Source of the DNA: Trogon surrucura
Lineage: Eukaryota; Chordata; Aves; Trogoniformes; Trogonidae
Length of the DNA stretch: 64,000 nt
Assembly (NCBI GenBank): GCA_020746105.1
Contig: CM036658.1
Span: 32,203,099-32,267,098 of the forward strand
Reading direction: 5' to 3'
Part shown: positions 23,201 through 35,700 of the stretch, in pieces
Numbering within the stretch: the stretch's first letter is position 1
Layout: each line of letters opens with the position of its first letter
Made by a program: the position numbers and the translations under genes
Notes under the pieces: generated by a model
What the model saw: only the letters and a program-made list of their open reading frames with translations
Database searches by the model: none
Told to the model about the DNA's origin: nothing

Positions 23201-26200
23201 ATGAATCCAAATTATCCTCCGGAGCCCTGAATAGTACCATGGTCAGTGTCACATTAATCACCTTGACTCTTGACAGCTATGGTGTATTTCAGTGCTGTAG
23301 CAAAGTCGAATCAGTACGGGAAGTGAGCCTTGCCTTGCTCAAGTGAGTCTGTGGAACTCTCTAGGAGATATCCTACTTGGGCAATGTGATGCAAGATATC
23401 AGGATAGAGATGTATAAAAGCACTGTGACACATGAAAGCAATACACTGCACTCCTGAAAAAGGAAATAGAGGTCTTGAAGTCTTGAATTGGGGAGGTTCA
23501 GCTTCTGTTATATCAGTATACATTTGCATTTCATTTCCATTGCTTCAAAGCGAATAAAGGCTTGAAAATTGGTAACAGAAAAGCATTACATTTTAAATTA
23601 ATATTTTAATACAAACTAGACCTAAAACACTGACAAGAAAGAATTTGTTAATTAATTTTGTTCAGCAGAAATGAATTCTCTATTCCAATTGCTTATCCAA
23701 ATATAAATCTATATGGACGTCGATCAAATATTCTTTTTAATGTACATAATTAATATTGATCTCAAATCATTTCCTGACAGAGTTGTTTTCTGTGAGGGTA
23801 AAACAGTCTACTTCAGAGTACTAATATTACCAACAAAAACACAAGGAAAGGGTCATGAATTAAACTTAATGGATATACATGTAATATCATATATTCTTAA
23901 TAGAAATATGATCACTTTGATTTAGTCAAACTATGAATAAACTTTCATCTAAATATTCTCTTTCCACTGATGCTACACAGAGCTAGAATTGATTTGTCTT
24001 ACAGATGGATGGAAGTCATCACTGCAACTATGACAACTTGGGAAAATCTACGTGGCACATTTAATTAAAATCTGTCTCGGATGTAAGATGAGAAAGCATT
24101 ATGGTAACAAAAGATGTTACCTTTCTAAAAAATCCATCCCTTCATGATGAATTCGGAAGGACCGTGAGTGGTTTGTCCCTGCTAGTGAGCAGATTGCCGT
24201 GGTTTTTTGAAAATGTTAAGGTCCACTGCTTTGTGATGGAGCCTGGGGCTCTGTCTCTGGTTTTGTTCAAGTCTTAGGCAGGCAGATGCCTGTAATTTAG
24301 AGAACAATTGAGAAGCTGATAACTAAGAAAAGGCTTCAAGATTTTGTCTATTCAGTGAGGAATGCTAAACATTGAGAAAGGCCTTTTTGTGACAGCATTG
24401 TATATAATATTGGTTATGCTCAGGCAAGATCTAATGCTACTAAAACAATCTGTGAAATACTTTCCAATGTTCGGCTTTATTGGTTTTGTTGTCATAAACA
24501 ATTACTTTTTTGTGGAAAGCGTATTCAAAAAATTTTGAGAAACTCAAGTGTTTTGTTATCACAAGGATGTTTTTAAAGCTTAGGTATTTCTAAAATTTCG
24601 AATTCCTTTGACAGCCTAGCTTTTTGGATTAAAACTTTGAATGCTAATCAAAACAGCAGTAACTTTAGAGGCTTAAGACCTTTTATTGATTTCACCTTAA
24701 GAGAATGTTTTAAGTTTCAGATCAAACAAAATGTTGTGTTTGAACTTTTGCTCCCTTTACCCTCCAAAACATTGTTTTGCTTTCCAAAGAAAATAGTTTT
24801 TATCATTTGAATACAACAATTCTTCTCAGTGAAGCAGAAATTACCATTTACTCAGTTGTCTCCCTTTGTCATTTCTTTGACGATAGCCTACTCTTTCTTG
24901 CTGCATACGTTCCAGAATATTGGCTATACTTTCACATTTGGGACCTGCATTTTACGTAAACCTGTTTCCTACTGGTACCAAAACTCTGGTCTATGAAGTA
25001 CTCTCTAACAGTTTAGCATTAGAAAGCAGGTATTTCTTTATTACAGCGCTGGATGCGTGGAGGATAGTTCCACCTATAATGTGTGCCGGATCTAGCACTC
25101 ATCCAAGCTTATATCTGCTGTTTCATACATAGACAGTAGTTTTCCTGGAAAGATTGTACATATTTATTATATTTCCAGGATCTAATTGTCCTGTATACAT
25201 AGTTATTGTGCATGTGGTCTGGATATCTGAAAGGCTTCCCTGAAGGTCTTCAGTGGTCTCTGGTGATCACTTGCAGCAGATGAAGAGGTGTCTTCTAATG
25301 AATTTTCCATATTTTAACCCATCTTTCCTCATTGTGGAGTCCTTCAAAACTGGTATCTGCTAATCCATGCATTTCTTCAGGATACCTGCCAGAGTTGATA
25401 GTCCTTGATGACAGAGTTGATAGTCTGTGGTTGTTGAGGAGCCCATACAGTTGTCTCCTCTAGGGTGCCAGCCACAGTTGTAGAAGTTGATCTCCTTGCT
25501 TGAGTTCCTGCCTGAGGCCCTTTCACACATTTCTGTCTGTGGTATGTAACACTACCAAACTGGAACCTTCCAGTGGACTTCATATCCTTTTGGAATTAAT
25601 AAATCAAGACACAACAGTTCTGGATCAAATCTACTGACAAATAGCCGGGAATCATGGTAGTCGATTCCATAAAAAATACTCCAGTCACTTCTAGACACAA
25701 CTAGGTGCCAATTTACACCAGATGTAAAATCAAAGATCCATGAGACTGAAAATTACACAGCACTCATCCTCATCCCTCTATTAATGTTTGTCTCTAAATT
25801 TGCCCTTTCTTGTAGTGGTAGCAGGTGTTCAATTCCTTTAGAAGCACTGGAAAATTCTGGTCAGAATTAACATCATATTTCTCCATTGATACTTTTAATC
25901 TTGCCACTTTGGTTATTTTGTGTACTCTCTAACTTCTCATTTTATCTTCTTAAGTGTATAAGTGTTTTTTCACAGCAGAGTTGTGCTTTCTACTCACACC
26001 TTTTTTTCATTGTTAGGATATAGTTGTAAGCATTTCGATTTCATTCAGACTGTCCCTTTAGTTAGATATGAACTATTACATTTTATGATCAGGATGAACT
26101 CTAATGAAATACAAAAGAGAGAACTGTTTTATCATTTCTACACTACTGACGGACTGTTAATTTAAAAAATTGAATCCGAAGTTACACGTACTATAACGTT

Positions 26201-26219
26201 TGAAAACAATCTCATACCG
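20276..26219. other. Long unique AT-rich stretch
   Basis: No mobile element tag or recognised gene. A minus-strand frame at 25377-25583 has a somewhat protein-like Thr/Gln-rich composition and overlaps a spaced direct repeat (AGAGTTGATAGTC at 25391-25403 and 25413-25425), but I recognise nothing in it. Other frames (21010-21246 and 23311-23529 minus, 24777-25132 plus) look like chance. Confidence 0.4.
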
Positions 26220-26755
26220 TGAAAAGGTTGAAATCAGAACTTAAGAGCCTTGATGTCTGTTAAGCAGGTATTATTTATTTCAGCGTTGAGCACATCGGCT
26301 ATATCTCCACCTAGTATGTTCCTCATGAAGGGCTACACATATAGCTTATACACAGCTTAGATATACATATTCGAGCAATTTCCGAGAAGTTATTAACATA
26401 TGTTGCTGCCCACTCCTGCTCAGGCAATACAGTCTTTCGGTGGTCGTCAGGAGTCTGTGGTGGTCGTTTTACTTCATCACAATAGTCTTCATCAGGGTGT
26501 CCTTTTGATGGGCTCCATTCAATTAACTCCTTGTCTTTCTTAAGAAAACCCAAGGCTGGCCTAGGCTGGTTCCTGGGGCATTCTGTCTTTGGAGATAAGA
26601 GCATCCCGTCCTTGGGGATAAGCTCCTCTTGCAGAATACCTGTGTCTCACACCTCCACTCTCTGACTGATTCTGCTTGCCCAAGCATATTAAGTCTCCTA
26701 CATACCAGTTAAAACTACAGTTCTGGCTATAAATATGGCTCCAGCTAAAACCACA
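26220..26755 (-). mobile_element. Avian ERV LTR (probably solo)
   Basis: On the minus strand the order is that of an LTR. A start-like TGTGGTTTTAGCTGG lies at 26755, then a U3-like body, a TATA-like GTGTATAAGC (26344-26353), about 70 bp further an AATAAA (reverse of 26274-26279), and a short U5-like end CTTAAGTTCTGATTTCAACC-TTTTCA at 26220. I recall avian betaretrovirus-like (ERVK-type) LTRs with this 3' half. The 5' edge is uncertain: TGTAGTTTTAACTGG at 26719 is an alternative start. I could not find a matching target-site duplication. The 93-codon minus-strand frame at 26323-26604 lies within the LTR and is not taken as a gene. Confidence 0.6.
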
Positions 26756-27085
26756 GCTTCAAATCTTTCCACTTGTTTTTTTAATCTGTATTATAAAATC
26801 ATGCTTAGAACAGAGACAAATATAGAAAAAAATACTGAAACTACTTGAAATTATTTAATTATAAACAATCATCCCATGATTTGCTGTATTGCCTAAAGTA
26901 ATCAAATTATACATAACATTCAGCCATTACAATATACGGCATACTTGATCTCCAGAAAGATGAAAAATTATCATTTTTCATATAAAGAAGAGAAATATTT
27001 GTGGGTTTGTGCCATTTCATTTTTTTTTTCCATATGAATCATTTACATGTTTTAGCTTCATACACATCCATCCCATCATGTAATC
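26756..27085. other. Short unique AT-rich stretch
   Basis: Nothing recognised between the LTR and the next CR1. Confidence 0.45.
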
Positions 27086-27505
27086 GTAAAATCATAGGAT
27101 GACTTGAGTTGGAAGGGACCTTAATTATCTAGTTTCAAACTCCCTGCTGTGGGAGACCAGGCAGGTATTTCAGCTAGACCAGGTTTCTCAAACACCATCC
27201 AACCTGACCTTGAACACTTCTAGGGAGGGTGCATCCACAACTTCTCTAGGCAACTTGTTCCAGTGTCTCACTACCCTCATAGTGATGAAATTCTTCCTAA
27301 TACTTAATAAAAATCTAACTTTTTTTTCAGTTTGAAACTGTTACCTCTCATCCTATCACTACACTCTCTGATCAAGATTCCTTGCCTGTCCTTCCTGTAG
27401 GTTCCCTTTAAGTGCTGGAAGGTTGTTATAATGTCTCCACAGAACTTTCTCTTCTCCAGGTCAAAGAGTTCCAGCCTCGTGATCAGGGCACTCAGACATC
27501 AAACC
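27086..27505 (-). mobile_element. CR1 LINE, older subfamily
   Basis: Reversed tail AAAATCATAGGATGACTTGA, then AGTTGGAAGGGACC, GACCTTGAACACTTCTAGGG, CTCTAGGCAACTTGTTCCAG and ATGTCTCCACAGAACTTTCT. The sequence belongs to a CR1 type different from the 28 kb copies, with a longer spacer between tail and coding end, and is more diverged. No frame is intact. Confidence 0.88.
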
Positions 27506-28042
27506 ATTGAAATATGGTTTACTAAATCATAGTAGTGATATTTGGTGCATCAATAGTATGCGTTTATTAAAGCATGTCATGCTTGCTATCGATATTTTAT
27601 GAATTTCAGATGATATAAGATTGGCAAAGAGGTCAAATGTATTTTTTTGTACTTTGCTCCACTTTATTGAAAGAATATTTTTTAACAGGTTTGGGTAATA
27701 TATGGCCACATTCTTTTCTGTTCAGGTATGTACATATGCCTTTATTAGCAATGCAAAAAGCTTTTCTGAGGTCAAAATGTGCCAAAGAAAAATTATGATA
27801 CCTGTTGTCACTTGTTTAGATTAATAAATTTATGTTAGTTATTTGGAAGGTTAATGTCATCCAATTGCCCTTCAGTTTAGGTATAGAAATTCACTTTGAC
27901 AAAGTAGTCCAAAGGAGGTTTAATTCCCTGTTGGAAGCTTTCCTTATCAAAATTTTCTGGATTTTTTGGACATGCAATATGATCATAATAACCACTGAAA
28001 TCAGTTTCTCAGTACATGAATGTGGAGGGTTTCAGATGAAAC
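27506..28042. other. Unique AT-rich stretch
   Basis: Nothing recognised. The frames at 27527-27709 (-) and 27832-28047 (+) look like chance. Confidence 0.45.
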
Positions 28043-28143
28043 CATAGAATCATAGAACATCAAGGCTGGAAAGGACCTTAAGAACATCAAGTCCAACCTA
28101 CAGCCCCACACCACACTAACACTAAACCATCTTCTGAAGTGCC

Positions 28144-28779
28144 CTCGTGGCCAAGAAGGCCAATGGCATCCTGCGGTGTATTACAAGGGGAGTAGCAAGT
28201 AGGTCAAGAGAGGTCCTCCTGCCCCTCTACTCTGCCCTGGTGAGGCCACATCTGGAATATTGTGTCCAGTTCTGGGCCCCTCAGTTCAAGAAGGACAGGG
28301 AGCTGCTGGAGAGAGTCCAGCGTAGAGCCACAAAGATGGTGAAGGGAGTGGAGCATCTCCCTTATGAGGAAAGGCTGAAGGAGCTGGATCTCTTTAGCTT
28401 GGAGAAGAGGAGGCTGAGGGGTGACCTCATTAATGTTTATAAATATGTCAAGGGGGAATGTCAGGAGGATGGAGCCAGGCTCTTTTCGGCGGCGTCCACT
28501 GACAGGACAAGGGGCAATGGGTGGAAGCTGGAACACAGGAGGTTCCAGAAAAATATGAGGAAAAACTTTTTTACTGTGAGGGTGACCGAGCACTGGCACA
28601 GGCTGCCCAGGGAGGTTGTGGAGTCTCCTTCTCTGGAGACATTCAAAACCCGCCTGGACGCGTTCCTGTGCGCTCCAGTGTAGGTGGTCCTGCTCTGGCA
28701 GGGGGGTTGGACTAAATGATCTTTAAGGTCCTTTCCAACCTTTAACATTCTGTGATTCTGTGATTCTGTGATTCTGTGA
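28144..28779 (+). mobile_element. Younger CR1 LINE inserted into a CR1
   Basis: A 5'-truncated plus-strand CR1 that begins in the ORF2 C-terminal region at about 28144 and ends in four perfect ATTCTGTG octamers plus A (28747-28779). The direct repeat GAAGTGCC is present at both edges (28136-28143 and 28778-28785). Because normal CR1 also reads GTGCCC just upstream of this point, the left copy could be either a target duplication or microhomology. The coding part is still open, so this insertion is comparatively recent. Confidence 0.95.
28147..28683 (+). pseudogene. CR1 ORF2 C-terminal fragment, open frame
   Basis: The 178 codons encode the part of ORF2 after the reverse-transcriptase palm: [20 protein letters not shown] (from residue 31), [40 protein letters not shown] and [20 protein letters not shown]. 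It ends at TAG in the normal position before the CR1 3' UTR. The first codon is GTG inside the element, not a real start. The endonuclease and palm were lost by 5' truncation, so it cannot act as an enzyme. Confidence 0.9.
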
Positions 28780-29285
28780 AGTGCCACATCCAGACGCTTT
28801 TTAAATGCATCCAGGGATGGTGATTCCACCACCTCCTTCGGCAACCCATTCCAGTGCTTCACCACCCTTTCGGTGAAGAAGTTTCTCCTACTGTCCAATC
28901 TAAACTTCCCCTGATGCAACTTGAACCCGTTCCCTCTTGTCCTATCGCTGTTCACTAGGGAAAAGAGGCCAACACCCGTCTCACTACAGCTGCCTTTCAG
29001 GTAGCTGTAGAGAGCAATAAGGTCTCCCCTCAGCCTCCTCTTCTCCAGGCTGAACAGCCTGTCTTCATAAGACTTACCCTCTAGTCCCCTGATCATTCTG
29101 GTTGCCCTTCTCTGTACCTTCTCCAGTACCTCGATGTCCTTCCTGTACTGTGGAGCCCAGAACTTCTCACAGTACTTGAGGTGTGGCCTCACCAAAGCTG
29201 AGCACAGGGGCATGATCACCTCCCTGCTCCTGCTGACAACACCATTCCTCATCCAGGCCAGGATGCCGTTGGCCTTCTTGGCCAC
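28780..29285 (-). pseudogene. CR1 ORF2 C-terminal fragment of the host copy
   Basis: Minus-strand frame, about 168 codons before the junction, with [20 protein letters not shown] and [20 protein letters not shown]. About five residues are missing in frame between SYEDR and LFSLEKRR. The frame then runs past 28780 into antisense sequence of the inserted CR1, giving a meaningless C-terminal extension. Upstream palm sequence (29286-29740) is in other frames with stops. Confidence 0.85.
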
Positions 29286-29740
29286 CTGGGCACACTGCTG
29301 GCTAATGTTCAGCTAGTTGTCTATCAACACCCTCAGGTCCCTCTTTGCCTGTCAGCTAACCAGCCAGTCCTTCCCAAGCCTGTAGCGCTGCTGGGGGTTA
29401 TTGTGACCAAGGTGTAGGACCTGGCATTTGGCCTTATTGAAATTCATACTGGGAAACTCAAACTGGGAAACTCAAACTGGAACATTGGCCCAGCAATCCA
29501 ACCTGTCCAAATCTCTCTGAAGAGCCTCTCTACCTTCCAGCAGATCGACACTTTCTCCCAGTTTTGTGTCATCTGCAAACTTACTAAGGGTCACTCCATC
29601 GTCTCATCCAAGTCATTGATAAAATTGTTAAACAGGAGTGGTCCCACCACTGAGCCCTGGGGGACACCACTTGTGACCGGTCGCCAGCTGGATTTAACTG
29701 CATTAACCACAATTCTTTGGACCTGGCCATCCAACCAGTT

Positions 29741-32700
29741 CCTAATCCATATGACTTCTTTGTCTTCAGGTCCTGAAGTACAAAGCCATTTTGCTGAGAG
29801 GTAAGCTTTTCTCTATAAATAATGTTTTAATTTGTATCACATATTCCTTCTCATTATCCTACCCTGTCTTTGAACCTAGTAACAGGTATTCCACTGGTGA
29901 GACTACCATTCCAATAATCTACTGGTAATTTGCCTTTATACCTTTAGAGGAGGGAAGAACAAAACGGTGAGTATAGTTCCATTCAAAACTAGGAAGTGTT
30001 CTAGGGGTTTAGTGTTATTTTCATATGGAAATGCTGAGTTACTAACAGTCTTCACATTTGCTTGCAAGACATGCTGAACCTAAAGCTCTATTTACAGCTA
30101 CCAGTTCACATTATAAAGTACCATTGCACAGAAAATGTCTCTGTAAAGAGGAACAGCAGACTCAAGTAACTTTAAAGGTCTTTGTAACAAAAACTATCTA
30201 AAATAATTAAACCAGTGAAGCTGCCTTTGTTTTTCTTTACTGATCATGTAATAGTAATAGCAAGTATGCACCACATACTGTATGTACAGTAGAAAAACTG
30301 TTTTAATACACTGTATTTTTATGTGCCAGTTGTTTGTTCCCTGTTTCTCTCTATCCTTCACCTGCAGACTCTGTTTTTCCATGGAGGGGGAGGGAATCAA
30401 AAATACTCCAGTGTTTTCTCTGACCTCTGTGACTCTTTAAATCTCTTTGACTCTTTCTTATGGACTCTAGGAAAGAGAATGAAGCTTCATTCAACTTTCT
30501 ATTCAGGGATGAAGATCTACTTAGATTTTTTGTTCAACAAATAAAGTCACTTGTCAGAGGGTAAGAATCAATGACCAATAGTCATTTTTCTCCCATTACC
30601 ATGGCAGAATCTTCTGTGGTCGTTTTCAGACAGTTGAAGCATGTGGATATACACAGGTGAATGAGTGTATAGAAATATTTGCACAAATACATATCTGTAT
30701 GAACTTTTAATGAGCAGAAAAGCAAACTGAATTGCAAGGGTTTGTTTTTGTTTCTAATAATAACTGCATTTGCACTTGTCTGACAAAGTACTCTCAGACA
30801 GGATCCATTTGCCTACACATAGGAGCCTATGGTCATTTGAAAAGCTATAAATTAACCTGTCTATCCTCCAGCAGGCACTCCAGAGCAATGTAGGTCTCCT
30901 AGAAGTCTTGTGTCATATATGCCAACCTTGAAGACCTGTCTGAATACAGCCTCTGAAATGGCACTGGAATATCTGTTCCAGACAACTGAATTTAGCCCCT
31001 GGAGTCTATGATCTTCTTCCACAAAGAAATACGTTCAATATTGTGTATACACTAAGAAGCTATGTGTCGTTCAAATGGAAAGAAGTGAATTTGTCTGCCT
31101 GATATATTTACTTATTCTGATTTCTGAAATTTACGTCTTAATTTCTATTGCTGTGTGAAAAACCTATTTGCAAGAAAATAGTTCAGCTTAGAGAAATACT
31201 TCTTATAGCCTTTTGACAGCATATTTGACTTCCCTGTAAATCTATGGTGTGAGGTTAAGTGCATCCAGGCATGTCACTGTGTTTGTGTTCCCTCAGGTAG
31301 CTCCCAGACCTCCGTCTTAGCATCTCACCTTTCTTTGCTGCCTAGGAAAGGCAGGAAACGCTCAGACTTGTGTGGGATCACTCTGCAGCCCATGTGTGTC
31401 CTCATAGGGGACAACAAGCTTCTCCCTTCCCATCCTTTGTCTCAGGTTGACAACAGGAGGAGTGGCTGAAGGATACCACTCCTGATCTGACACAGTGCGG
31501 GAGACGGAGGACCAGTGTGAACATGCACAACCATTGGCTTCCTTCCACAGTCCTGTTGGTAACTACCTGGTGCCAGCAAGAGCGGTGGAACACCATGTGT
31601 CCCTTGCACATAGCAAGGAAGGCAGCAGAAGGCATGGCATGACTGCATTAATTCCTTGGGCAGTGGCGGGTGTGTTACCCTACACACGACGTGTGAGATG
31701 ACATACACCATCACCATGACTGCACTCCCTGGTGAGCTGTGTCAGACTGTGCCGATCAACACTGAAACAGTTGTGCATTATTTGCGACTTCTATTCATTC
31801 AGCTGCCTTTGGTTTATTTCTGTGAGTAAGTTCAATTTTTGCCCCCCTCAGCGTCTCTTTGTTTTGCTTCACTAAGCAGATAAAGTAAAATAAGTAGCTG
31901 TATTTACTTCTGTTTTACGCTGCTTTGAACACTAGCTCCTTGTGGATGCTGCGCCTTGCGCTGGGATTTTGGCAGGGTCCAGATGAAGACTGAGGGCTTT
32001 CATCTGCCATCTCTCTGGGGATACCTCGGAGTGACTCAACTGCAGTCAGAGATCTAGCCCAGGGTGTTTTATAGCCAGTGATACGCTTCCTTACTGAGTT
32101 GCATTTGCTGACGCAGCTCACAAATTCCCCCTGAAAAAGAGGCCCTGTTACAGAAAGAGGTGGTAAAGGAGTATTTATTGTGACCGCTGCTCGATGGGTT
32201 TGATCATAGCTTGAGGGCCTAGCTTTGGACTAAAATAAATAGTCTGTGCAGCAGGTTTCCATGGTCTGCTGGACCTTTATGTAGAAAAAGCAGATTTGCT
32301 TTGACGCGAGCTGGTGAATAGCGTATGTTTAGACAGACTTAGCCTGTTTTTAGCAATTTAAAAATATTACTAACCCTGCCAAGCTTCAGAAGGAGCTTAT
32401 AGGGTGTTCAGTACAGCACTGGTGGGAATAAACTCATTTTCTGCATCCTGAAACTGAGTCTGGAGCTGTGTCAGCTTGTTTGACAGCATCTTTTCACCAT
32501 CCAGAGCTATGTTCAGGTTCTGGGCAATAGGAGAAAACTAGGAAAGTGTATTTTCATGTTAAAGGAAGGAATAATTCAGGACCTTATGCATAAAGCAGTA
32601 AGTTGGACAATGTAATAAAGCCTATTAGGCAGGAGAAAAGAGGGTTGGACATGACGCATCTGGTCCCATTTATATGTGTTTTATGCAGTTATTACGTGCA

Positions 32701-35700
32701 GTTATTATGGCACAGAGGCATTGTTCAAAGTACATTTTTACAGATAAGACAAGGAAAGGTCAGTGCTATTCTCAGAACTATTCACACGAGTTTCTATTAA
32801 TAAACATCAGGAAATAATTTACAAAATAATACTTTCATAATAATAAGATAATGAAAGATGATTGTATCTGCTGTGGTAAGTCATCTTTTACTCACTAAGC
32901 TCACTTCACAGGATAAAATTGAAGGCAGTGAAATTCCACAAAAGTAATGAGACACACCAGTATCAGCTATTCAGATTCTGCCTTGAAGCTGTGCTGTTGC
33001 TGTTCAGCTTCACAGAATTATAACCAAAGTTGCTGGAAGGAAACAGATGAACTCCCTCTTGGGACGGAAGCCAAGATGAATGTTATTTTAAAAAAGTTTT
33101 TATGTTGTGTCAGGGTATCAGGGGAAAAATTTCACCCACCCTTCCTTTCTGATGCTGCAGTTACAAACTTACACAGTTTCATCATGTTTGTTTCTCCTGT
33201 CTTTCTGACTGAAAGGCTGAAAAGTTTTCCGTGGATGTTTTAGAAAGGAATATAGGGACAGGCATTAATTAATGGAGATGGAAGCATGTGAAATTATTTA
33301 AACCAAAAGTAGTGGAAAGGGAAAACTTATGCTTGCTGAAATGTCCCAGTAGTGTGAAAGGCAGTATCTCATGAACAAGTTTCTTCAAATTGCAAAGGGA
33401 CATAAGTATAAGCCCAGACAAAGCTTGCCCTGTAATTTTGAAGGTCTAACATTTTGATGACATGCTGTGAAAAACTACAGCTACCAATGCTTGTAGTGCT
33501 TAAAAAAATTTTGCGTGGACGTATGTACCATCCAGAAAGAGTCCTTTGTAAATATACTTTAAATTAGTTTGCTTAATATAATAAGCTATAAACATAAATT
33601 GTGTAAGTGACTAAAAGATCAGTTGAAAGAACTACTAAAAGCTGCTCCTCCACTAGATTTATTTCTTTTAATGTAATTCTATCAGTGTGCATGTATCAGC
33701 AAACTGTTTTAAGAACACACTTTTTTTCTCTGGAGAAGTGTTGTACCACACAGTGCCCAGGGAACAGTTGGCAAGGTTCCCTATACTATTAAAGTAGAGG
33801 TGCACAGTATCTGTGCTATTTTCTGTATGCCTCCCACCTAAGTATTGACTAGAATAAACACTAGGCAAAAATCCTCACTCTTTTTCTATATTTATATGAT
33901 CAACATGAAAAATAGAGGGAAGGACAACAAAGGTTTTACAGTTCTTGAAGAATGCCATAAGACCAGAGAACATAAAATTTATAACCTAGAAAAAAGAAGT
34001 TTCGTGGTGAGGGAAAAGGGGGTGAGAGATGGCTGATGATAGCTTATAAAACAGCTTCAAAATAACAGAACAGATAAAAGAAGAATATTTCTTTTGTCCA
34101 AACAACAAAGACCAGGTGATGGAGGTTTGGATTGCAAATATTCAAGCAAAGCAGCTCAGCAAGAAAGAGGGCTGGCAGCGGTGAAGGATAGGGAACTAGA
34201 AAAAGATAAGGCTGCTAGCATCTGCTGGTGGCATTGTTGTGGAAAATCTAGTGTGACCAAATGGGTGTCTTCTGGCTCTGTTTCCTGTGAAGCATATCCT
34301 TCTACTTCCTCCGCAGCTACAGAAAAAGCTTGTCTGCTGTGGGACTGCTGCGATGGTATCACTGTGGGAAGATTGTAGGAGTCTTTTTAATCTATTTTTA
34401 CTCATTTTATGCATGCAGGTTTAGTAGAAGTGGTTAAGTAGAGCTCAGTACTTCTGGCTGTAAGGAAGTCAAGCACTTAGCTGCATCTTTAAGTACGTTA
34501 AAAAATGGAAGGACAGGAAAGAGAAATACTTTTGAAGAAGCCTAAATATCTCCTTTTCTAAAACTACTTGAAAAAAAAGGGAGAATGCACATTTACGAGC
34601 ACAGTATGAAAATAGGAAAAGGAAAGAACATATTTAATCATCGATTTAGCTCTCATAATAATTCTTACATGTATGCATGTGTAAAGCATTGCAGTAGGTT
34701 GCAAGCTATATTTATTACTCTCTAGCTTCACCCTATTCTTTCAGTGGAATTGAAATGGCTGCAGGTATAGTCTAGTACTATGTTCAAAATCACGTTATCA
34801 GTATCAATATCCTGTCAGAGAACAATTTATGTTATAGTAAAAGATCCCTTGCAAACTCTCAGGTTTTATCCCAGCCTAGAAACCTAGCAAAGCCTTCCTG
34901 TTGTTGAAAACTGGCAGATGTTCCTGGGATGTGTGGAAGTGTGATGGGAGAAATGGGCTGGGCCTTCTAAAGTAGTGTACCTAGAACAAGTGTATAGTTG
35001 GTGTGTACTCTTCAGTCAGTGGTAGTTTCCAACAGTGGGAGCTGTAGTAGGAAAAATCTGTCTCCTGTTTCAAAATAATAAAGCCACACTTCCTCAAGAT
35101 TTCTTCTGATAACCCTTCCAGGAGCTACCCCTACACTAACTTTAGTACAGTGGGTGGTTCTGTTCAAGTGAACCATTTACTGTGTTACCATTTGTTTTCA
35201 ACACAGTGAATCGTATTTGCATAATGCTTGACTTGCTTACTATCAAAATATTAACTGAGTATGACTTCATACTATATAAGCAGCTTACTCTTGTATCTGT
35301 CTAGTGCAGCAGTATAATGAAAGTATTGATGGGAAGAGTCCTGTCTCACACAGCACTGTGTTAAGATAATACAATGGCACAGAAACTTGCAAATACAGTG
35401 TAAAGTATTAAACTATGAATATTTAATATTGATATACAGAATATATGAATGCTAATCTTGCCCGTTGTAGTTCCTAGATACTGCTTTGGGGTATTAGGAA
35501 ATAGTGTGATTTTGGTTAATCCAAGACTTATACCACATGAGCACATGTGCATTGTCCTGATAAGGTTAAAAGGTATATTTTGCCATATAAACATATTAAG
35601 AGTCTAAACTATTTTGAATTGCTCCCAGTGCTGAGGCTTTGATACTAACTCACTGACCTCTTTAATGGTGTGAAGAATAATTCTCTCCTTATTGACTCCA

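Larger units (their letters stand above)
28043..29740 (-). mobile_element. CR1 LINE host copy, split by a younger CR1
   Basis: A minus-strand CR1 whose tail starts at 28043 (CATAGAATCATAGAACATCA). It runs to 28143, is interrupted by a plus-strand CR1, and resumes exactly at 28780 with AGTGCCACATCCAGACGCTT. From there it covers the ORF2 C-terminus (to about 29300) and part of the reverse-transcriptase palm: motif C FADD is the reverse of about 29571-29582, and the SGVPQGS motif B lies further up. It ends 5'-truncated at about 29740. A 17-bp duplication (ACTGGGAAACTCAAACT) lies near 29448-29480. Confidence 0.93.

Noticed and set aside
26323..26604. 93-codon minus-strand frame; also a hydrophobic reading just upstream that could suggest an env tail plus polypurine tract
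   Set aside because: The TGTGGTTTTAGCTGG start at 26755 makes the whole block better explained as LTR. The hydrophobic stretch is short and unsupported.
28204..28599. 131-codon minus-strand frame
   Set aside because: Antisense shadow of the plus-strand CR1 ORF2 fragment.
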